A stretch of DNA of 31,549 bases. Source: Firmicutes bacterium UBA4049 (lineage in GTDB: Bacteria > Bacillota > Desulfotomaculia > Desulfotomaculales > Nap2-2B). Under the pieces are notes generated by a model. It worked only from the letters and a program-made list of their open reading frames with translations, had not been told where the DNA came from and ran no database searches. The stretch is from positions 1-31,549 of the forward strand of contig DFZT01000006.1 in assembly GCA_002382755.1 (NCBI GenBank). The letters are read 5' to 3'. The position numbers were made by a program, and so were the translations under genes. This document shows, piece by piece, positions 8,309-15,252 of this stretch. Position 1 is the first letter of the stretch, and every line of letters starts with the position of its first letter.

Positions 8309-9460
8309 CTATATAGAATTATCCATGCTCAATAAATGGTCAGTAGAGTTCATCCTTACCACGACGGGATTGCCTCCGTGAGGTGTCCAGGCAAAATCAA
8401 GATCCGGCGCCACTGATCTGATCGCCGCTTCTTCCGAAGAAAGATAAACCAGATCGTCTTTTGCGCCGGCGGTGATTGGCCTCAGCCTGATCCTGTCGGT
8501 GATCCCGAACATCTCGTTATGGCGGGCTACGATAACAGTAAACGGCCCATTTAAGAGCAGGGGGCCATAAACCATCCGCAGCGTTGTATTAAGATGTTTT
8601 TCCTTTTCCCGCATCTGATCGATAGCGTCCCACATCGGAGGAGCAAAAATCTTCGAAACGACCTCTATAGGAAGGCCCTGCCTTCTCATCAAAAAGTCCA
8701 CGGCATAGGCCATAACTTCCGTATCTGTAAATAAAGTGCAATAATACCCGTACATCTCAAGAAACCTCCGGTTGGTCCCGTATGAGGAAATCTCCCCGTT
8801 ATGGACAACCGTCCAGTCGAGAATACTGAACGGGTGGGCTCCGCCCCACCACCCGGGCGTATTGGTCGGAAACCTGCTGTGTACGGTCCAGATATAACCT
8901 TCGTACAGCTTATCAAGCAAAAAATAGTCCGCAATTTCGTCGGGGAACCCAACCCCCTTGAAGACGCCCATATTTTTACCCGAAGAGAATACATAGGCGT
9001 CGTCAATGCTCGTGTTAATGTGCATAACCTTATCAACTACAAACTCGTCGTCGGAAAAGTTTCTTTCATCACCCTTTTTTTCGGGCGTGACAAAATACCT
9101 CCAGACAAGAGGGGGGTGAAAAAGACTGACCTGCGGATTGGTTGGTATTTGTTCATCGTAGGCGACGTTAAAATTTTCCGTCAGATATTTCTCCACTGTC
9201 GTCTTAACATCGCGCTTTTTATTTTCAAACATTATGTGCAGAGCATAGTAATCTTTGTAGTCCGGGTAGATCCCGTAGACGGCAAACCCGCCTCCGAGGC
9301 CGTTCCCCCTGACCTTGATGTTTTTAATTGCAGATATGGCTATATTGCCAGGGAACCTTTTTCCGCTCGTATTCATCACGCCAAAAAGGCCGCATGCTTC
9401 CCTGCCCTGATCGGGCAGGTACCTTTCGCTGCTCTTTCGCTCAAGTCCGATCATTGCCAT
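8309..9460 (-). CDS. Glutamate synthase glutamine amidotransferase (class II) subunit
   Basis: About 383 aa Ntn-type glutaminase corresponding to the N-terminal domain of GltB. It hydrolyses glutamine and delivers ammonia to the FMN subunit. Motifs: ACGLFGVMN (candidate nucleophilic Cys), HSRFPTNTPGWWGGAHPFSILDWTVVHNGEI (oxyanion Asn/Gly region) and TDTEVMAYAVDFL. The nucleophilic Cys is preceded by about 22 residues, so maturation by propeptide cleavage would be expected, as in classical GltB. Start: ATG at 9460, with ATG 9454 an alternative; a TTG at 9472 is less likely. The gene overlaps the 3' end of the FAD oxidoreductase gene by about 20 bases, which indicates tight translational coupling. 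Confidence 0.9.
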   Translation of the reverse strand: MAMIGLERKSSERYLPDQGREACGLFGVMNTSGKRFPGNIAISAIKNIKVRGNGLGGGFAVYGIYPDYKDYYALHIMFENKKRDVKTTVEKYLTENFNVAYDEQIPTNPQVSLFHPPLVWRYFVTPEKKGDERNFSDDEFVVDKVMHINTSIDDAYVFSSGKNMGVFKGVGFPDEIADYFLLDKLYEGYIWTVHSRFPTNTPGWWGGAHPFSILDWTVVHNGEISSYGTNRRFLEMYGYYCTLFTDTEVMAYAVDFLMRRQGLPIEVVSKIFAPPMWDAIDQMREKEKHLNTTLRMVYGPLLLNGPFTVIVARHNEMFGITDRIRLRPITAGAKDDLVYLSSEEAAIRSVAPDLDFAWTPHGGNPVVVRMNSTDHLLSMDNSI

Positions 9461-10751
9461 CCACCACCCCAAGGATAATATGTTCTTTTAACAGTTCCCA
9501 CCTAAGCTTTTCCGGGATGCTCCAATATCCGAAGTCTTCATTGAAAAGATCCCCGGTAAAAGGGGAAACGTCCGCCCGGGATCTCATGAGATTTACAAAA
9601 ATACCCGCCCTGCTGATTTTCCCCGCCAGGATAAGGCCGACAATCCTGCCTTCCCTGAGGATAAATTTTCGATAATACTTCTGCTCCTTAACCAGCCGGA
9701 CAAGATTAACAAGACCAACGGACTCATCTGTGGAGACATTCAAACCGGCGGTTATCAGGTAAAGATCAAAAAAATGCATTGAATTCATATTCGTCGTCCA
9801 ACCGCTTTCCCGCCCGCCGCCGGCCATATTCGAACCCGCTATCCGGCCCCCAAGGTAAGCGTTGGGCCAGAGAGGGATAACCTTACTCACCCCGGCAACG
9901 GTATCATAAACCTGGGCGCAGTCACCGCAGGCATATATATCGGCCTGTGAAGTTTCCATTCGCCCGTTAACTAAAATGCCCCTGTCAATTTTTAACCCCG
10001 CCTGACTGGCCAGTTCGACGCGCGGGGCGACCCCCATTGCCAGGACCAGCATATCGCATGGAATTTCCGTACCGTCTGTCAAAACCACACCGGTAACGGA
10101 ACTGCCGCCGTTAATTTCTGCAATTGTGTTTTTGGTAATAATTTCAACCCCGTTTTCCCGAAAGAGGGCCTCCAAGAGCTGGGAAACAGCCTCGTCAACA
10201 ACAGGCGCCAGTACCCTTCCGGCAAGCTCGATTACATATACCTTCAAGCCCCTTTTGCTCAATGCCTCGGCCGCCATCAAGCCGATCACGCCGCCGCCGA
10301 GCACAACAACCCTGCGGGAATTCACCAGGGCCTTTTCTATTTCTAAGACATCGTTCATGTTCAAAAAAGTAAAAATTTTTTTCTTATCCAGGCCGTTAAT
10401 GGGAGGAATAAGCGGCTGCCCGCCGGTTGCCAGAAGAAGTTTTCCATAGGCAATCCTTTCTTGATTGGCAAGCAGCGCTTCTTTTTTGTCAGGATCTATT
10501 TGAACGGCTTTTTGACCCAGTATAGCAGTTACCCTATTCTGTTCATAAAAGTCAGGGGGCCTGTAATACATCTTTTCAAGATCGATTTTTCCTACAAGAT
10601 AATAGGGCAAAAGAGCTCTGGAATATACGTGACGGGCTTCCTCGGAAATCAGAGCTATTGAACCGCGGCCATCCAAAGACCTCAGCATTTCAATACATCC
10701 CATGCTCCCGGCGGAATTGCCGATAACCGCGTAATCAAACGTTGGGTTCAT
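9441..10751 (-). CDS. NAD(P)/FAD-dependent oxidoreductase of the glt operon
   Basis: 436 aa pyridine nucleotide-disulfide-type oxidoreductase, close to the NADH oxidase/NirB N-terminal group. The FAD dinucleotide fold is at the start (YAVIGNSAGSMGCIE). A second Rossmann motif, VVVLGGGVIGLMAAEAL near residue 145, binds NAD(P)H. The YACGDCAQVYD motif near residue 280 contacts FAD. No GltD-like ferredoxin domain is fused. The start overlaps the ferredoxin gene by 17 bases and the stop overlaps the glutaminase gene. Its place inside a split GltS operon suggests it replaces GltD as the electron donor, passing electrons from NAD(P)H through the ferredoxin. That role is inferred from position. Confidence 0.85.
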   Translation of the reverse strand: MNPTFDYAVIGNSAGSMGCIEMLRSLDGRGSIALISEEARHVYSRALLPYYLVGKIDLEKMYYRPPDFYEQNRVTAILGQKAVQIDPDKKEALLANQERIAYGKLLLATGGQPLIPPINGLDKKKIFTFLNMNDVLEIEKALVNSRRVVVLGGGVIGLMAAEALSKRGLKVYVIELAGRVLAPVVDEAVSQLLEALFRENGVEIITKNTIAEINGGSSVTGVVLTDGTEIPCDMLVLAMGVAPRVELASQAGLKIDRGILVNGRMETSQADIYACGDCAQVYDTVAGVSKVIPLWPNAYLGGRIAGSNMAGGGRESGWTTNMNSMHFFDLYLITAGLNVSTDESVGLVNLVRLVKEQKYYRKFILREGRIVGLILAGKISRAGIFVNLMRSRADVSPFTGDLFNEDFGYWSIPEKLRWELLKEHIILGVVDGNDRT

Positions 10752-11208
10752 CCATTACCCCCCCTTTTTTTTCCGGATCGGCATAAACAAGAGCCCCGTT
10801 CGGGCAGCGGCTTACACAATACGGGTTCTCCAACCCCTGGCAAAGGTCGCATTTGATTACCTTCTTGTTTTCCCGGTCGATAATAATTCCCCCATAAGGG
10901 CAGACAAGCACACAACTGTAACAACCGACGCATTTCTCAGAATCGTGGACTATCCTGCCGCTCGCGGCATCCATGTAAAGAGCCCCGCTTATGCAGGCAA
11001 AAACACAATCCGGCTCGGCACAGTGCCTGCACTGCAGGGCAAAAGTAACCGGCAGTTTTTCTTCTACAATAACCCTGGCTGAAGCTTTAACCTTTTCATG
11101 TAAAAATGCTTTGATAATGTCTTTTGTTTGAGAATGAGCCACCACACACCATATCTCACACAGGTGGCAGCCTATACATACTTCCGGCTTGATTAAAATT
11201 CTTTCCAT
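10735..11208 (-). CDS. 4Fe-4S ferredoxin-type electron transfer protein (HycB/CooF-like)
   Basis: 157 aa with four cysteine clusters: CIGCHLCEIWC at the start, CRHCAEPDCVFAC, CVGCYSCVLVCP and CDLCQGLENPYCVSRCP. This is the pattern of multi-cluster ferredoxins that act as electron-transfer subunits. It is the first gene of the glutamate synthase operon, and its 3' end overlaps the oxidoreductase gene by 17 bases. Start: ATG at 11208 with GGGAGG nine bases upstream. A longer frame to 11268 runs into the leader terminator and is rejected. The likely role is an electron wire between the FAD oxidoreductase and the FMN subunit. Confidence 0.88.
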   Translation of the reverse strand: MERILIKPEVCIGCHLCEIWCVVAHSQTKDIIKAFLHEKVKASARVIVEEKLPVTFALQCRHCAEPDCVFACISGALYMDAASGRIVHDSEKCVGCYSCVLVCPYGGIIIDRENKKVIKCDLCQGLENPYCVSRCPNGALVYADPEKKGGVMDEPNV

Positions 11209-11241
11209 TGGTGTTGGCCTCCCCTTTAAGACTGGAGGGCT

Positions 11242-11344
11242 AAAAAACAAAAAACCCACGGCAGGCATACCGAGGATTAATTCGCCCTAAAAACTCCCCT
11301 ATTAAGGCAAACCATATCTTAGTTCAAAATAACCTGCACGCGGG
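11242..11344 (-). terminator. Leader terminator of the glutamate synthase operon
   Basis: On the minus strand CCCGCG-T-GCAGG (11344 to 11333) can pair with CCTGC-CGTGGG (11265 to 11255), a stem of 11 pairs with one bulged T and one G-T. TTTTTTGTTTTTT follows. The enclosed loop is long (about 67 bases), which lowers certainty. It sits upstream of the first gene, so it would act as an attenuator. Its 5' arm overlaps the hexaloop hairpin at 11342-11355. Confidence 0.55.
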
Positions 11345-11355
11345 CTTCATTGCCC
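11342..11355 (-). promoter_or_regulatory. ANTAR-type hexaloop hairpin in the glt leader
   Basis: Minus strand GGGC-AATGAA-GCCC: a 4-base-pair stem with a six-base loop having A at position 1 and G at position 4, the signature of ANTAR targets. The 3' arm shares bases with the 5' arm of the leader terminator, so the two structures exclude each other. A partner hairpin upstream was not clearly found. Confidence 0.5.
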
Positions 11356-11453
11356 TTTTGTTCGGCACATCTTGGCCTATTATTTTAACGCTGTAGACTG
11401 TAGACTGTAGACTGTAGACTTTTGTCCGGCACATCTTGGCCTATTATTTTAAC
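11355..11453. repeat. 35-base direct duplication flanking a TAGACTG heptamer array
   Basis: 11355-11389 and 11419-11453 are identical except for one base (T versus C at the eighth position). Between them lie four perfect CTGTAGA heptamers (11391-11418) plus CT. The duplication sits between the GS stop and the glt leader hairpin. Each copy contains, on the minus strand, a TAAAAT that could serve as a -10 box. It resembles an insertion with a long target duplication, or a slippage/recombination product. Confidence 0.9.
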
Positions 11454-11458
11454 CGGTC

Positions 11459-12790
11459 TTAATACTTGGTCAGATATTCTTCCAGTTCCCAGGGATGTAC
11501 CTGTATCCGGTACCGTTCCCATTCAATTCTTTTAGCCTCCAGAAAGCGCTCTGTAACGTGAGGCCCCAGCGCGTCCATGATCACCTGATCGGCGGTCAAC
11601 TTGTCCAGGGCTTCGGAAAGGCTCCCCGGCAGACTATTTATGCCAAGTTTCTCACGCTCTTGCGGAGTCATCTCGTATATGTTCTGGTCACACGGCAGCG
11701 GCGGCTTAACCTTCTTTTTAATCCCGTCCAGGCCCGCTTTGAGACATACGGCCAGGGCCAGATAAGGGTTACAGGACGGATCCGGGCTCCTTAATTCGAT
11801 CCTTGTGGACTGGCCTTTTTTAGCCGGCACACGGATCAAGGGACTCCGGTTCCGGGAAGACCAAGCCACATAAACCGGCGCCTCATAACCTGAAACCAGC
11901 CTTTTGTATGAATTTACAGTCGGGTTTGTAATTGCGGTGAGCGCCTGTGCATGGTTCATCAACCCGCCAATATAATAAAGACATGTATCGCTCAGCTGAA
12001 GGGGCGCATCCGGATCGTAAAACATGTTGACCCCGTCCTTCATCAGAGACTGGTTTAAGTGCATACCCGAACCGGGAAGCCCTATAATTGGTTTGGGCAT
12101 GAAAGTTGCGTGCAGGCCGTGGCGCTGCGCAATGGTACGCACTACAAACCTGAATGTCACTACCCTGTCAGCGGTTTCTACAGCATCGGCGTATTTAAAA
12201 TCAATTTCATGCTGTCCCGGTCCAACTTCGTGATGCGAAGCCTCAACTTCATAGCCCAACTCCTCCAGCGTTAAGACTACATCACGCCGGGCGTCTTCTC
12301 CAAGATCAACAGGGGTTAAATCAAAATAACCCGCCTTGTCATGGGTAATCGTCGTCGGCCGGCCGTCGCTGTCCACCTGAAACAGGTAAAACTCAGCCTC
12401 GGGTCCGACCATCATGGTATATCCCATTTCCTTCGCTTCCTGAGCGACCTTTTTCAGTATGAAGCGGGGGTCTCCGATAAACGGTTCGTCATCCGAGGTA
12501 TAAATATCACAGATTAGACGCGCAACTGCTCCTTCCCGGGGCCTCCATGGAAAAACAACAAACGTGGAAGGATCCGGCTTTAAATACATATCCGACTCTT
12601 CAATCCGCACAAACCCTTCAATTGACGAACCGTCAAACATAAGTTCCCCGTTTAATGCTTTTTCCAGCTGCTCTACAGTAACGGAAACATTTTTCAGCAC
12701 TCCAAAGATATCGGTAAATTGAAGACGGATAAATTTAACACCGAGTTCCTTGGCCATCCTTAGTACTTCGTCATTATCTAGCTTCTCCAA
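11459..12790 (-). CDS. glnA: Glutamine synthetase, type I (GSI-alpha)
   Basis: 443 aa. It makes glutamine from glutamate, ammonia and ATP as a cytosolic dodecamer. Active-site motifs look complete: [25 protein letters not shown] (metal-binding Glu pair), [24 protein letters not shown] (catalytic Glu) and [20 protein letters not shown]. The RIEES segment with its Arg matches the feedback-sensitive Bacillus-type GSI-alpha. The length lacks the adenylylation-type C-terminal insert. The start is TTG at 12790; ribosome-site support (AAGGG) is modest. It has its own extended -10 promoter and a hairpin/terminator leader, and is followed by the glt leader. Of the three GS-like genes this is the best candidate for the main biosynthetic enzyme. 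Confidence 0.95.
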   Translation of the reverse strand: MEKLDNDEVLRMAKELGVKFIRLQFTDIFGVLKNVSVTVEQLEKALNGELMFDGSSIEGFVRIEESDMYLKPDPSTFVVFPWRPREGAVARLICDIYTSDDEPFIGDPRFILKKVAQEAKEMGYTMMVGPEAEFYLFQVDSDGRPTTITHDKAGYFDLTPVDLGEDARRDVVLTLEELGYEVEASHHEVGPGQHEIDFKYADAVETADRVVTFRFVVRTIAQRHGLHATFMPKPIIGLPGSGMHLNQSLMKDGVNMFYDPDAPLQLSDTCLYYIGGLMNHAQALTAITNPTVNSYKRLVSGYEAPVYVAWSSRNRSPLIRVPAKKGQSTRIELRSPDPSCNPYLALAVCLKAGLDGIKKKVKPPLPCDQNIYEMTPQEREKLGINSLPGSLSEALDKLTADQVIMDALGPHVTERFLEAKRIEWERYRIQVHPWELEEYLTKY

Positions 12791-12827
12791 CCATATCTCT
12801 TCCCTTCGTTCAGAGCGAAATACTTAC

Positions 12828-12875
12828 AAAAAAAGACCCCATTCAGGTTGGTTTAATTCACCTGTCATGATGGCC
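12828..12875 (-). terminator. Leader terminator upstream of the first glnA
   Basis: Minus strand: GGCCAT pairs with AT-GG-GGTC (two bulged G). It encloses CAGGT - 11-base loop - ACCTG and is followed by TTTTTTT. The outer stem has a G-T pair, so the structure is moderate. The GGCC arm overlaps the small hairpin at 12872-12883. Confidence 0.45.
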
Positions 12876-12906
12876 CCGTAGCCTAAATAAGTACGCCCTT
12901 GTACTT
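12872..12906 (-). promoter_or_regulatory. Tandem hairpin ANTAR-type leader upstream of the first glnA
   Basis: Minus strand P1 (12906 to 12889) is AAGTAC-AAGGGC-GTACTT, a perfect 6-base-pair stem with a hexaloop A1/G4. After 5 bases comes P2 (12883 to 12872), GGC-TACGGG-GCC. P2 shares its 3' arm with the terminator that follows. P1 starts about 13 bases into the predicted transcript. P2's loop has G4 but not A1, and its stem is only 3 pairs. Confidence 0.55.
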
Positions 12907-12925
12907 GGTTATTAGCTTGTAGTTT

Positions 12926-12934
12926 ATTATAGCA
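12926..12934 (-). promoter_or_regulatory. Extended -10 promoter for the first glnA
   Basis: Minus strand TGCTATAAT is an exact extended -10 element (TGnTATAAT). No good -35 hexamer is seen 16-18 bases upstream, as is usual for extended -10 promoters. The predicted start is near 12919. Confidence 0.65.
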
Positions 12935-13003
12935 ATATTTGTTTTAAAATAAAAGTATTTTTTATCAGAAAATCTATAACCACCAGGAAAACAAAACAAA
13001 TTA

Positions 13004-14344
13004 CTAAAACATTGTCAGATAATTTTCAATCTCCCAGGAGCATATTCGAGTGCGGTACTCATCCCACTCTATTCTTTTGGCGTCTGTAAAACGCATGAAG
13101 ATGTGTTCGCCCAGCGCATGCTTAATTACATCATCTTTCTCAAGTTCTGAAAGCGCTTCCTCAAGGCTTGCGGGCAGGCTGCCGATGCCAAGTTCCCGCC
13201 TTTGTTCGGGCGTAAGTTCATAAACATTCAGGTTATGCTGAGGCGGGGGCTGAATCCTGTTCTCGATACCGTCAAGCCCTGCTGAAAGACAGGCGGCAAT
13301 TGCCAGGTAAGGGTTGCAGGACGGGTCCGGACTCCTTAGCTCTATCCGCGTTGACATACCCCTCTTGGCAGGCACCCGAATCAGCGGGCTTCTGTTGCGC
13401 TGCGCCCAGGAGATGTAGACGGGCGCTTCGTAGCCGGGAACCAGCCTTTTGTATGAGTTCACAGTCGGGCTCGTCACAGCGGCGAGGGCCCTGGCATGTT
13501 TCAGCAGCCCGCCGACATAAAAGCGCGCCAGGTCACTTAAACCTTCCTGGTCGGCGGGATCAAAAAAGACATTTTCACCGTTTCTAAACAGGGACTGGTG
13601 CATGTGCATACCGCTTCCATTTATCCCGAATACCGGTTTGGGCATAAACGTGGCATGCAGGCCATAGCGCTGCGCAATCGTCCGCACTACGAATTTAAAG
13701 GTCATTATTTTATCCGCGGCGTCCAGCGCCTCTGAATACATGAAGTCAATCTCATGCTGTCCGGGCGCAACCTCGTGATGGGACGTCTCGATCTCAAAGC
13801 CCATCTCTTCCAGTGTAAGAACCATCGACCGCCGGGCATTTTCACCCAGATCCGCAGGACTCATGTCAGAATAACTTGCCCTGTCATGGGTCTTCAGAGT
13901 GGGATTGCCTTCCTCGTCCGTATAGAAGAGGAAAAATTCGCACTCCGGCCCTACTTTCATCGCAAAACCGCGTTCACTGGCCTTGGCGATTGTCTTTTTC
14001 AGCGCATTGCGCGGGCAACCTTCAAAGGGGATCCCGTCGGGATAATAAATATCGCAGATCATCCGGGCAACTGCGCCTTCTCTGGGCCGCCACGGAAAGA
14101 CGGCAAAAGTTTCCGGATCGGGGCGCAGGTACATATCTGATTCTTCGATGCGGACGAAACCGTGGACGGACGACGCGTCAAACATAAGTTCCCCATCCAG
14201 GGCTTTCTCCAACTGCTCTATGGTAATAGCGACATTCTTTAAGACACCCATGATATCTGTAAACTGAAGACGGATAAATTTCACACCCTGTTCCCTGGCA
14301 AGGGCCAGGATATCACTTTTTTTTACAGAGTCCACTCCAATCAT
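13004..14344 (-). CDS. glnA: Glutamine synthetase, type I, second copy
   Basis: 446 aa, closely similar along its length to the copy at 11459-12790. All main active-site motifs are kept: GPECEFFLF, HHEVAPGQHEID, GSGMH, PGYEAPV and [20 protein letters not shown]. It differs at the substrate loop, which reads FDASSVHGF instead of FDGSSIEGF, so kinetics or regulation may differ. Reading from ATG at 14344, the AAAGGATG just before it supplies a ribosome site. It lies between the ANTAR regulator gene and the first glnA in a same-strand series. A hairpin/terminator leader separates it from the ANTAR gene. It may be a second active GS or a specialised isoform. Confidence 0.93.
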   Translation of the reverse strand: MIGVDSVKKSDILALAREQGVKFIRLQFTDIMGVLKNVAITIEQLEKALDGELMFDASSVHGFVRIEESDMYLRPDPETFAVFPWRPREGAVARMICDIYYPDGIPFEGCPRNALKKTIAKASERGFAMKVGPECEFFLFYTDEEGNPTLKTHDRASYSDMSPADLGENARRSMVLTLEEMGFEIETSHHEVAPGQHEIDFMYSEALDAADKIMTFKFVVRTIAQRYGLHATFMPKPVFGINGSGMHMHQSLFRNGENVFFDPADQEGLSDLARFYVGGLLKHARALAAVTSPTVNSYKRLVPGYEAPVYISWAQRNRSPLIRVPAKRGMSTRIELRSPDPSCNPYLAIAACLSAGLDGIENRIQPPPQHNLNVYELTPEQRRELGIGSLPASLEEALSELEKDDVIKHALGEHIFMRFTDAKRIEWDEYRTRICSWEIENYLTMF

Positions 14345-14360
14345 CCTTTCTTTTTTTTCT

Positions 14361-14405
14361 TAAAATAAAAAGGCCTTTTAAAAAGGAACATCCCTTTCCA
14401 AAGGC
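14361..14405 (-). terminator. Leader terminator upstream of the second glnA
   Basis: Minus strand GCCTTT (14405 to 14400) pairs with AAAGGC (14378 to 14373). It encloses a second hairpin GGAAAGG-GATGTT-CCTTTTT (14399 to 14380) and is followed by CTTTTTATTTT. The outer 5' arm is shared with the hexaloop hairpin just upstream. Confidence 0.55.
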
Positions 14406-14415
14406 TCCTTTGCCT
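14402..14415 (-). promoter_or_regulatory. ANTAR-type hexaloop hairpin upstream of the second glnA
   Basis: Minus strand AGGC-AAAGGA-GCCT, extendable by G-T pairs, with loop A1/G4. Its 3' arm GCCT overlaps the 5' arm (GCCTTT) of the terminator at 14361-14405, so the two exclude each other. Confidence 0.5.
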
Positions 14416-14423
14416 CCTCTATG

Positions 14424-14442
14424 TAAAAAACCGTTACGGTTT
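14424..14442 (-). terminator. Weak terminator after the ANTAR regulator gene
   Basis: Minus strand AAACCG-TAA-CGGTTT followed by further T residues. It overlaps the stop codon of the regulator gene. Short stem and 3-base loop. Confidence 0.45.
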
Positions 14443-15022
14443 ATTTTCTTAAATTTTGTGTAAGTATAATTGCTTCCGCCACCTGACGCATGGTGACACG
14501 GCTGTTCATGCTCTGTTTCTGAATTTTTTTAAATGCCTCAGCCTCACTGATGTTCAGAGTTTCCATCAAAATTCCCTTTGCCTGCTCGACGAGTTTGCGT
14601 GCCGTCAGCGCTTCCTGCATTTCTTTAATTTTATTTTCAAGCGAAATAATCTCCTGATAGTTGGACAGTGATATTTCAACGGCAGGCAGCAGGTCGGCCT
14701 CTTCAACCGGTTTAACCAGAAAAGCGGCTACGCGGGCAGCTTTCGCTTTCTCCAGAAGAACCTGGGCGTGCGAGCTGGCTAAAACCACAACAGGGGCAAT
14801 TTTGTCCTCGTGTACGATAGCGGCTACTTCCAGGCCGTCCATACCGGACAGTTCAGCCCCGATAAACAGGAGGTCCGGCTGTCTGCTTCTGACAAGTTTT
14901 AATGCGCTTAATCCGTCGCCTGCTTCTCCCACTACCGAGTAACCAAGTTTTACAAGCATGGTTTTTATATTTTTTCTTAGCGCCGGGTCGCCATCTACGA
15001 GTACAATCCGGCTTTCCGCCAC
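14441..15022 (-). CDS. ANTAR-domain RNA-binding antiterminator with degenerate receiver
   Basis: 193 aa. An N-terminal receiver-like domain (residues 1-120, starting ESRIVLVDGDPAL) is followed by a helical linker and a C-terminal ANTAR domain (about 135-190, containing RKLVEQAKGILMETLNISEAEAF and VAEAIIL). ANTAR proteins bind paired hexaloop RNA hairpins and prevent termination. The usual phosphoacceptor position reads PDLLFIGAEL: Asp is replaced by Gly, so classical phosphorylation is unlikely. The receiver Lys (LVKP) is kept. Start: GTG at 15022, five bases after GGGGGAG; longer frames to 15136 cross a terminator in the leader and are rejected. It sits among GS genes and has its own antitermination-like leader, suggesting autoregulation. 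Confidence 0.88.
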   Translation of the reverse strand: MAESRIVLVDGDPALRKNIKTMLVKLGYSVVGEAGDGLSALKLVRSRQPDLLFIGAELSGMDGLEVAAIVHEDKIAPVVVLASSHAQVLLEKAKAARVAAFLVKPVEEADLLPAVEISLSNYQEIISLENKIKEMQEALTARKLVEQAKGILMETLNISEAEAFKKIQKQSMNSRVTMRQVAEAIILTQNLRK

Positions 15023-15059
15023 GGTTACTCCCCCTTTCTTAACAACTAAATTGGGGTAG

Positions 15060-15103
15060 AAAAAATGCCCGTTAAACAGATTCAGCATCTGTTTTTGGGG
15101 CAT
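15060..15103 (-). terminator. Leader terminator of the ANTAR regulator gene
   Basis: Minus strand ATGCCC (15103 to 15098) pairs with GGGCAT (15070 to 15065), followed by a run of T. Inside is a second perfect 8-pair hairpin, AAACAGAT-GCTGA-ATCTGTTT (15094 to 15074). It lies 38 bases upstream of the GTG start, so it would act as an attenuator. Confidence 0.75.
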
Positions 15104-15133
15104 CGTCGCCTTTTCTTTTGTACTTCTTTGTAC
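15099..15133 (-). promoter_or_regulatory. Tandem hairpin ANTAR-type leader of the ANTAR gene itself
   Basis: Minus strand P1 (15133 to 15120) is GTAC-AAAGAA-GTAC with loop A1/G4. Nine bases later P2 (15110 to 15099) is GGC-GACGAT-GCC. P2's 3' arm and loop share ATGCC with the 5' arm of the terminator at 15060-15103. P1 begins about 10 bases into the predicted transcript. P2 is short and its loop lacks A1. Confidence 0.5.
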
Positions 15134-15149
15134 CAACCCAGTAGTTAAT

Positions 15150-15178
15150 ATTATAACCTGTAACTATCCGGCAGGCAA
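15150..15178 (-). promoter_or_regulatory. Sigma-A-like promoter of the ANTAR gene
   Basis: Minus strand TTGCCT (15178 to 15173), a 17-base spacer, then a perfect TATAAT (15155 to 15150). It lies in the gap between glutamate dehydrogenase and the ANTAR gene. Confidence 0.65.
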
Positions 15179-15252
15179 TATCCCCATTGACTGTCTGTCC
15201 AGATTTTTTATCGCAAAGAACCACGCTAAACAGCGGCTCCGGATTTATCCTG

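Noticed and set aside
8801..9478. 225-codon plus-strand frame opposite the glutaminase gene
   Set aside because: Antisense shadow without motifs or independent start signals.
11342..11420. Possible CRISPR or phage attachment site around the repeated 35-mer
   Set aside because: Only two copies, separated by a heptamer array, with no cas genes, integrase or tRNA. It fits a local duplication better.
14428..14442. AAACCG-TAA-CGGTTT as the first ANTAR hairpin of the glnA-2 leader
   Set aside because: The symmetrical stem cannot give a six-base loop; it overlaps the regulator stop codon and is followed by T residues, so it is better called a terminator.
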